NCBI GenBank assembly: GCA_965198895.1 | Contig: OZ240676.1 | Coordinates: 4,216,001 to 4,280,000 of the forward strand | From: LMUY01 sp965198895 | GTDB taxonomy: Bacteria > Pseudomonadota > Alphaproteobacteria > Acetobacterales > Acetobacteraceae | DNA length: 64,000 nucleotides | Direction: 5' to 3' | Part shown: positions 60,602 to 64,000 of the stretch, piece by piece | Position numbering within the stretch: the first letter of the stretch is position 1 | How the letters are laid out: each line of letters opens with the position of its first letter | Notes under the pieces: model-generated | Database searches by the model: none | What the model was told of the DNA's origin: nothing | The model's input: only the letters and a program-made list of their open reading frames with translations | Translations under genes and position numbers: made by a program

Positions 60602-61609
60602 TTGAAATGGCTGGCCGCCATCGGCCTGCTCGCGGGCCTGGCGGTATTGATGCTGCTGGTGCTGTCGTATGGCGCCGGCGCGATCTGGCACAGTGCCGCT
60701 TTGCTCGGCTTGCCACGCTTCGGGGTGATCGTGGCCGTCCACCTGGTGCTGATCGCATTCATGGGCTCGGCCTGGTGGCTGCTGACGCCGGAGCACGCGT
60801 GGGCCAAGCTGAAGCTGTTCTGGTGGGGCCGGCTGATCCGCGATTCCGCCTCCGAGGCGCTGCCGCTGTCGCAGATCGGCGGCTACGTGCTGGGCGCCCG
60901 CGCCTTGGCGGTTACCGGCGTGCCCGGCGCATTCGCCGCCGCCTCCACCGTGGTGGACGTGACGGTCGAGCTGGTGGCGCAACTCGGCTACACCATGCTC
61001 GGCCTGCTGCTGCTGGAGCGCTTGCGGCCCGGCACCGGCTTTGCCGGCCCGGTGTTGATCGGGCTGGTGGCGATGAGCGCCGCCGCCGGCCTGTTCGCCG
61101 CGGTCCAGGCCCGCGGCGCCGGGTTCGTGGAGCGCATCGGGGCGCGGCTCGCGCGCGAGTTCCTGGGCCGCCGGATCGGCGAGGCAGGCGCGGTGCAGGC
61201 CGGCATCCACGACATCCACCGCCGGCCCGCCATGCTGGCGCTCGCCGCGACGGTGCATTTCATGACCTGGTTGCTGGCCGGCGTGGAAACCTGGTTGACG
61301 CTGAACTTCATGGGCCTGCCGGTGCCGCTGCTCGCCACGATCACCATCGACAGCCTGTTATACGGGATGCGCAGCGTCGCCTTCATGGTGCCGAACGCGA
61401 TCGGCGTGCAGGAGGGCGCGTTGGTGCTGCTGGGTGGCCTGTTCGGCGTGCCACCCGACGCGGCCCTGGCGCTGTCGCTGATCAAGCGGGCCCGCGACCT
61501 GGTGATCGGCGTCCCGGCGCTACTGGCCTGGCAGCTGATCGAAGGCCGCAATGCATGGCGCAAAAGCACCCTGCCGATTGCCGTCACGCCAACGGTGGAC
61601 TCCCGCTGA
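60602..61609 (+). CDS. HpnL-like flippase / LPG-synthase-type membrane protein
   Basis: Integral membrane protein of 335 residues with about eight hydrophobic segments. LPLSQIGGYVLGARAL and GMRSVAFMVPNAIGVQEGAL are the conserved parts of the lysylphosphatidylglycerol-synthetase transmembrane/HpnL family, which includes a hopanoid-associated protein. No hopanoid gene is in the window. The only usable start is a TTG at 60602, since the nearby ATG is out of frame. It overlaps the convergent MerR gene by 26 bases. Confidence 0.82.
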   Translation: MKWLAAIGLLAGLAVLMLLVLSYGAGAIWHSAALLGLPRFGVIVAVHLVLIAFMGSAWWLLTPEHAWAKLKLFWWGRLIRDSASEALPLSQIGGYVLGARALAVTGVPGAFAAASTVVDVTVELVAQLGYTMLGLLLLERLRPGTGFAGPVLIGLVAMSAAAGLFAAVQARGAGFVERIGARLAREFLGRRIGEAGAVQAGIHDIHRRPAMLALAATVHFMTWLLAGVETWLTLNFMGLPVPLLATITIDSLLYGMRSVAFMVPNAIGVQEGALVLLGGLFGVPPDAALALSLIKRARDLVIGVPALLAWQLIEGRNAWRKSTLPIAVTPTVDSR

Positions 61610-62003
61610 CGCTGCGGGCGAAGGTCGGTTCGGGCTCGGCCCCCCGTTCGCCACCGGCCATCCAGTCGAGCTTCGCCCGCAGGTAATCGGCCATCGACCT
61701 GAGTTCGGATACTTTCGCATCCAGCTTTCCGATCTGGGCGCGCACGACGCCCATCCTGCGTTCGGCCGTCATGCGCCCCGCCCGGCGTTCGCCGCCCAAT
61801 GCGGCAATTTCCTTGAGCGACAGCCCGGCCGCCTGGGACAGGCGAATGAGCTTCGCCGCCCTCACGTCTTGTCCCGTGAAGACCTGATACGCATGGCGGC
61901 CACCCACGGCACCCGCACCCGGCCGCAGCAGGCCGAGGCGGACGTAGAAGCGCACCGTATCGGTCGTCAGTCCGGTGGCGCGCGCGAATTCGGAGATCAG
62001 CAC
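61584..62003 (-). CDS. MerR-family transcriptional regulator
   Basis: Regulator of 139 residues with N-terminal winged helix (LISEFARATGLTTDTVRFYV, RLGLLRP) and a C-terminal dimerisation helix (AQIGKLDAKVSELRSMADYL). No metal-binding cysteines are present, so it probably senses an organic signal. The GTG start has AAGGAG seven bases upstream, which argues against the longer ATG start. It is divergent from the aldo-keto reductase and probably controls it. Confidence 0.9.
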   Translation of the reverse strand: MLISEFARATGLTTDTVRFYVRLGLLRPGAGAVGGRHAYQVFTGQDVRAAKLIRLSQAAGLSLKEIAALGGERRAGRMTAERRMGVVRAQIGKLDAKVSELRSMADYLRAKLDWMAGGERGAEPEPTFARSVSGSPPLA

Positions 62004-62014
62004 CGCAAAGCTCC

Positions 62015-62045
62015 TTGACCATGGAGTACGCTCCACACCTACACG
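62015..62045 (+). promoter_or_regulatory. MerR-type promoter/operator
   Basis: TTGACC (62015-62020) is separated by 19 bases from TACACG (62040-62045), the over-long spacing typical of MerR-activated promoters. The spacer contains the dyad TGGAG-TACG-CTCCA, a suitable dimer site. It drives the aldo-keto reductase and faces the MerR gene. Confidence 0.5.
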
Positions 62046-62074
62046 AGGGGCTCGGCATGTGCAGGGGGCCAGGA

Positions 62075-62920
62075 ATGGCGAGCATGGTTTTTCGTATCGG
62101 CGGCGATCTGCCGATCCAGCGGATGGGGTTCGGCGCGATGCGCTTGACCGGGCCAGGTGTCTGGGGCCCGCCGCAAAACCCTGCCGAGGCAGCTTCCGTC
62201 CTGCGCCGCGCGATCGAACTGGGCGTCGATTTCATCGACACGGCCGACGTGTATGGGCCCGGCGACAACGAGCGCCTGATCCGGGACACGCTGGCGCCGT
62301 ACAATCCCGGGCTCGTTATCGGCACGAAAGGCGGCATGGTCCGCAGTGGCCCGGCAACGCCGGTCAACCCCGGCGTGTCCATGAACGGCAGCGCCGCCCA
62401 TATCCGCCGCGCCGTCGAGGGCAGCCTGCGGGATCTAGGGGTCGAACGCATCGACTTGTACCAGCTCCATCGCGTGGATCCGGCGACCCCCATCGAGGAT
62501 ACCATGGCCGTGCTGCTCGCGCTTCGGACCGAAGGCAAAATCCGCCATGTCGGCCTGTCCGAGGTCGGCACGGACCAGATCGAGCGGGCGCGGTCGGTCG
62601 TCGACATCGCAACCGTGCAGAACCGCTACAACCTGGCTGATCGCCAACACCACGACGTGCTGCTGTACTGCGAGCGGCACGGCATCGGCTTCATCGCCTA
62701 CTATCCACTCGGCGCCGGCAAGCTGGTTGGATCGACGGCGGTGGAACAGATCGTAGCGCGCACAGGTGCAGCCTCAGGGCAGATCGCGTTGGCGTGGCTG
62801 CTGCAGCGGTCACCCGTCACCATTCTGATCCCCGGCACGTCGTCGCTGCCGCACCTCGAACAGAACGTGGCCGCCCGAGACCTCGTTCTAACACCCGGCG
62901 AGATGACGGCTCTCGAGTAG
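62075..62920 (+). CDS. Aldo-keto reductase
   Basis: NADPH-dependent oxidoreductase of 281 residues with TIM-barrel features: GFGAMRLTGPGVWGPP, FIDTADVYGPGDNERLI (catalytic Asp and Tyr), LVIGTKGG with the catalytic Lys, and YQLHRVDP with the catalytic His. The C-terminal cofactor segment is VTILIPGTSSLPHLEQN. Start choices are 62056, 62075 and 62084; a start after the MerR-type promoter favours one of the latter two. The stop TAG is the end of the GTAG head of a repeat arm, so the coding end coincides with the element boundary. Confidence 0.9.
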   Translation: MASMVFRIGGDLPIQRMGFGAMRLTGPGVWGPPQNPAEAASVLRRAIELGVDFIDTADVYGPGDNERLIRDTLAPYNPGLVIGTKGGMVRSGPATPVNPGVSMNGSAAHIRRAVEGSLRDLGVERIDLYQLHRVDPATPIEDTMAVLLALRTEGKIRHVGLSEVGTDQIERARSVVDIATVQNRYNLADRQHHDVLLYCERHGIGFIAYYPLGAGKLVGSTAVEQIVARTGAASGQIALAWLLQRSPVTILIPGTSSLPHLEQNVAARDLVLTPGEMTALE

Positions 62921-62946
62921 GGTGCAATGCGCTTTGGCACTGCACC
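62917..62946. repeat. Single GTAGGGTGCAATGC hairpin arm
   Basis: A lone arm: GTAG, GGTGCAATGC, loop GCTTTG, GCACTGCACC (one mismatch), without an inverted partner. Its head supplies the aldo-keto reductase stop, and it ends eight bases before the NAD synthetase stop. Confidence 0.8.
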
Positions 62947-62954
62947 AGTGGCAT

Positions 62955-64000
62955 CTACGTGGGTTCGTCCGGCACGTTGGCCTCCAACTCCGCCAACCAA
63001 ATCCGCGCGTTACCGTCCGAAGGCGCCCGCCAGTCCCCGCGTGGTGAAAGCGACCCGCCCGCACTCACCTTCGGACCATTCGGCATCGCCGATCGTTTGA
63101 ACTGGCTGAACGCAAAGAACCGCTGGAGGAACACGGCGAGCCAATGCTTCACCTCTCCTAATGTGTAGGCCCGCCGCCGATCCGCCGGGAAGTTGCCGGG
63201 CCACGCGCCGAGCGCCGCATCGTGCCAGGCGTGCCAGGCCAGGAACGCGATTTTGGAGGGCACGAACCCGTAGCGCAGCACTTGGAACAGCGTGAAATCC
63301 TGTAGCTCGTAGGGACCGATCTTCGCCTCCGTGCTCTGCGGCGCGTCGCCCGGCACCAGTTCCGGCGAGATCTCGGTGCCGAGGATCGCCTGCAACACCG
63401 TGTTCGCCTCCGCCGAGAACTGACCGGAGGCGATCACCCAGCGGATGAGATGCTGGATCAGCGTCTTAGGTACACCCGAATTGACGTTGTAGTGCGACAT
63501 CTGGTCGCCCACGCCGTACGTGCACCAGCCGAGCGCCAATTCCGACAGGTCGCCGGTGCCGAGCACGATCGCATTCTGATAGTTGGCCAGGCGGAACAGG
63601 TAGTCGGTGCGCAGCCCCGCCTGAACGTTCTCGAAGGTGATGTCGTATACCGGCTCGCCGCGCGCGAACGGGTGGCCCAGATCGCCTAGCATCTGCCGCG
63701 CCGCCGGCCGGATGTCCAACTCGTGATGGCTGATCCCGAGCGCCGTCATCAGGGCGATGGCATTGGCTTTGGTCGTGTCGCTGGTAGCAAAGCCGGGCAG
63801 GGTGTAGCCGAGGATGGCCTCGCGCGGCCGGCCCAGCAGGTCCATCGCCTTGGCCGCCACGATCAGCGCGTGCGTGGAATCGAGCCCGCCCGACACGCCG
63901 ATCACCACCCGCTGCACCCCACTGGCGCGGAGCCGCTGGACCAGTCCGGACACCTGGATGTTGTAGCCCTCGTAGCAATCCGCCTCGAGCCGCGCCGGGT
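62955..64000 (-). CDS. nadE: Glutamine-dependent NAD+ synthetase (C-terminal part)
   Basis: The synthetase domain of NadE, which amidates nicotinic acid adenine dinucleotide to NAD+. The ATP motif is VIGVSGGLDSTHALI. Further on are ITFENVQAGLRTDYLFRLAN, VLGTGDLSELALGWCTYGVG and PKTLIQHLI. The frame is open past the right edge (residues CYEGYNIQVSG lead in), so the N-terminal nitrilase domain that releases ammonia from glutamine lies outside. The C-terminus is complete here. Confidence 0.94.
   Translation of the reverse strand, partial: PARLEADCYEGYNIQVSGLVQRLRASGVQRVVIGVSGGLDSTHALIVAAKAMDLLGRPREAILGYTLPGFATSDTTKANAIALMTALGISHHELDIRPAARQMLGDLGHPFARGEPVYDITFENVQAGLRTDYLFRLANYQNAIVLGTGDLSELALGWCTYGVGDQMSHYNVNSGVPKTLIQHLIRWVIASGQFSAEANTVLQAILGTEISPELVPGDAPQSTEAKIGPYELQDFTLFQVLRYGFVPSKIAFLAWHAWHDAALGAWPGNFPADRRRAYTLGEVKHWLAVFLQRFFAFSQFKRSAMPNGPKVSAGGSLSPRGDWRAPSDGNARIWLAELEANVPDEPT

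Overview
This 64 kb window is high-GC bacterial chromosomal DNA with tightly packed operons in which stops and starts often overlap (ATGA, GTGA, TTGA). A NepR-type anti-sigma ORF, a Hint-domain surface protein, a hydantoinase A/B operon and SRP-like FlhF/FlhG point to an alphaproteobacterium, most likely Rhodospirillales/Acetobacteraceae. That placement is inferred from gene content; no rRNA or tRNA gene is present to confirm it.

Layout. 1-8.4 kb: a polyamine-type ABC importer (ATPase cut by the left edge), hydantoinase/oxoprolinase A and B subunits, an SDR and an MHS-type symporter, reading as one uptake and catabolism operon. 8.4-10 kb: an unknown conserved protein and a LysE-type exporter, flanked by GTAG hairpin doublets. 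10.2-14.6 kb: a five-gene operon of acyl carrier protein, ketosynthase, type III polyketide synthase, methyltransferase and FAD monooxygenase, which resembles a phenolic-lipid pathway with its own starter-chain machinery. 14.6-21.8 kb: thioesterase, kynureninase, SulP transporter, SGNH hydrolase, FAS1-like dehydratase, metallo-hydrolase and methyltransferase. 22-25 kb: a 1016-residue repetitive secreted-type protein ending in a Hint domain. 25-28.2 kb: a divergent LysR/SDR pair followed by a 1.2 kb tandem array built from a GTAG hairpin doublet plus a copy of the SDR gene's 3' end. 28.2-35 kb: pterin dehydratase, minimal metalloprotease, MFS exporter, then a tandem glycine riboswitch controlling gcvT-gcvH-gcvP. 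35-45.5 kb: a monooxygenase, a 43-codon NepR-like ORF, an OpgC/SGNH pair, flhF-flhG, HAD dehalogenase, glycosyltransferase, tyrS, and a ParA-like ATPase next to a KirBac-type channel. 45.5-64 kb: binding proteins, MFS carriers, a PRC-barrel protein, an outer-membrane protein, a TPP enzyme, a LigD-type-independent (Lhr/ligase-associated) exonuclease homologue, FMN reductase, class II amidotransferase, fabD, an HpnL-like flippase, a MerR/aldo-keto reductase pair and the C-terminal part of NAD synthetase.

The window is punctuated by short palindromic doublets of several sequence families (GTAGGGTGCAATGC, GTAGCCCGCATCGC, and CTCTCCCG/CGGGAGAGGGCCGGGGTGAGGG types) that behave like REPINs. Five real genes take their stop codon from such an element. 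No transposase of any kind was seen, so the enzyme mobilising them would lie elsewhere in the genome.
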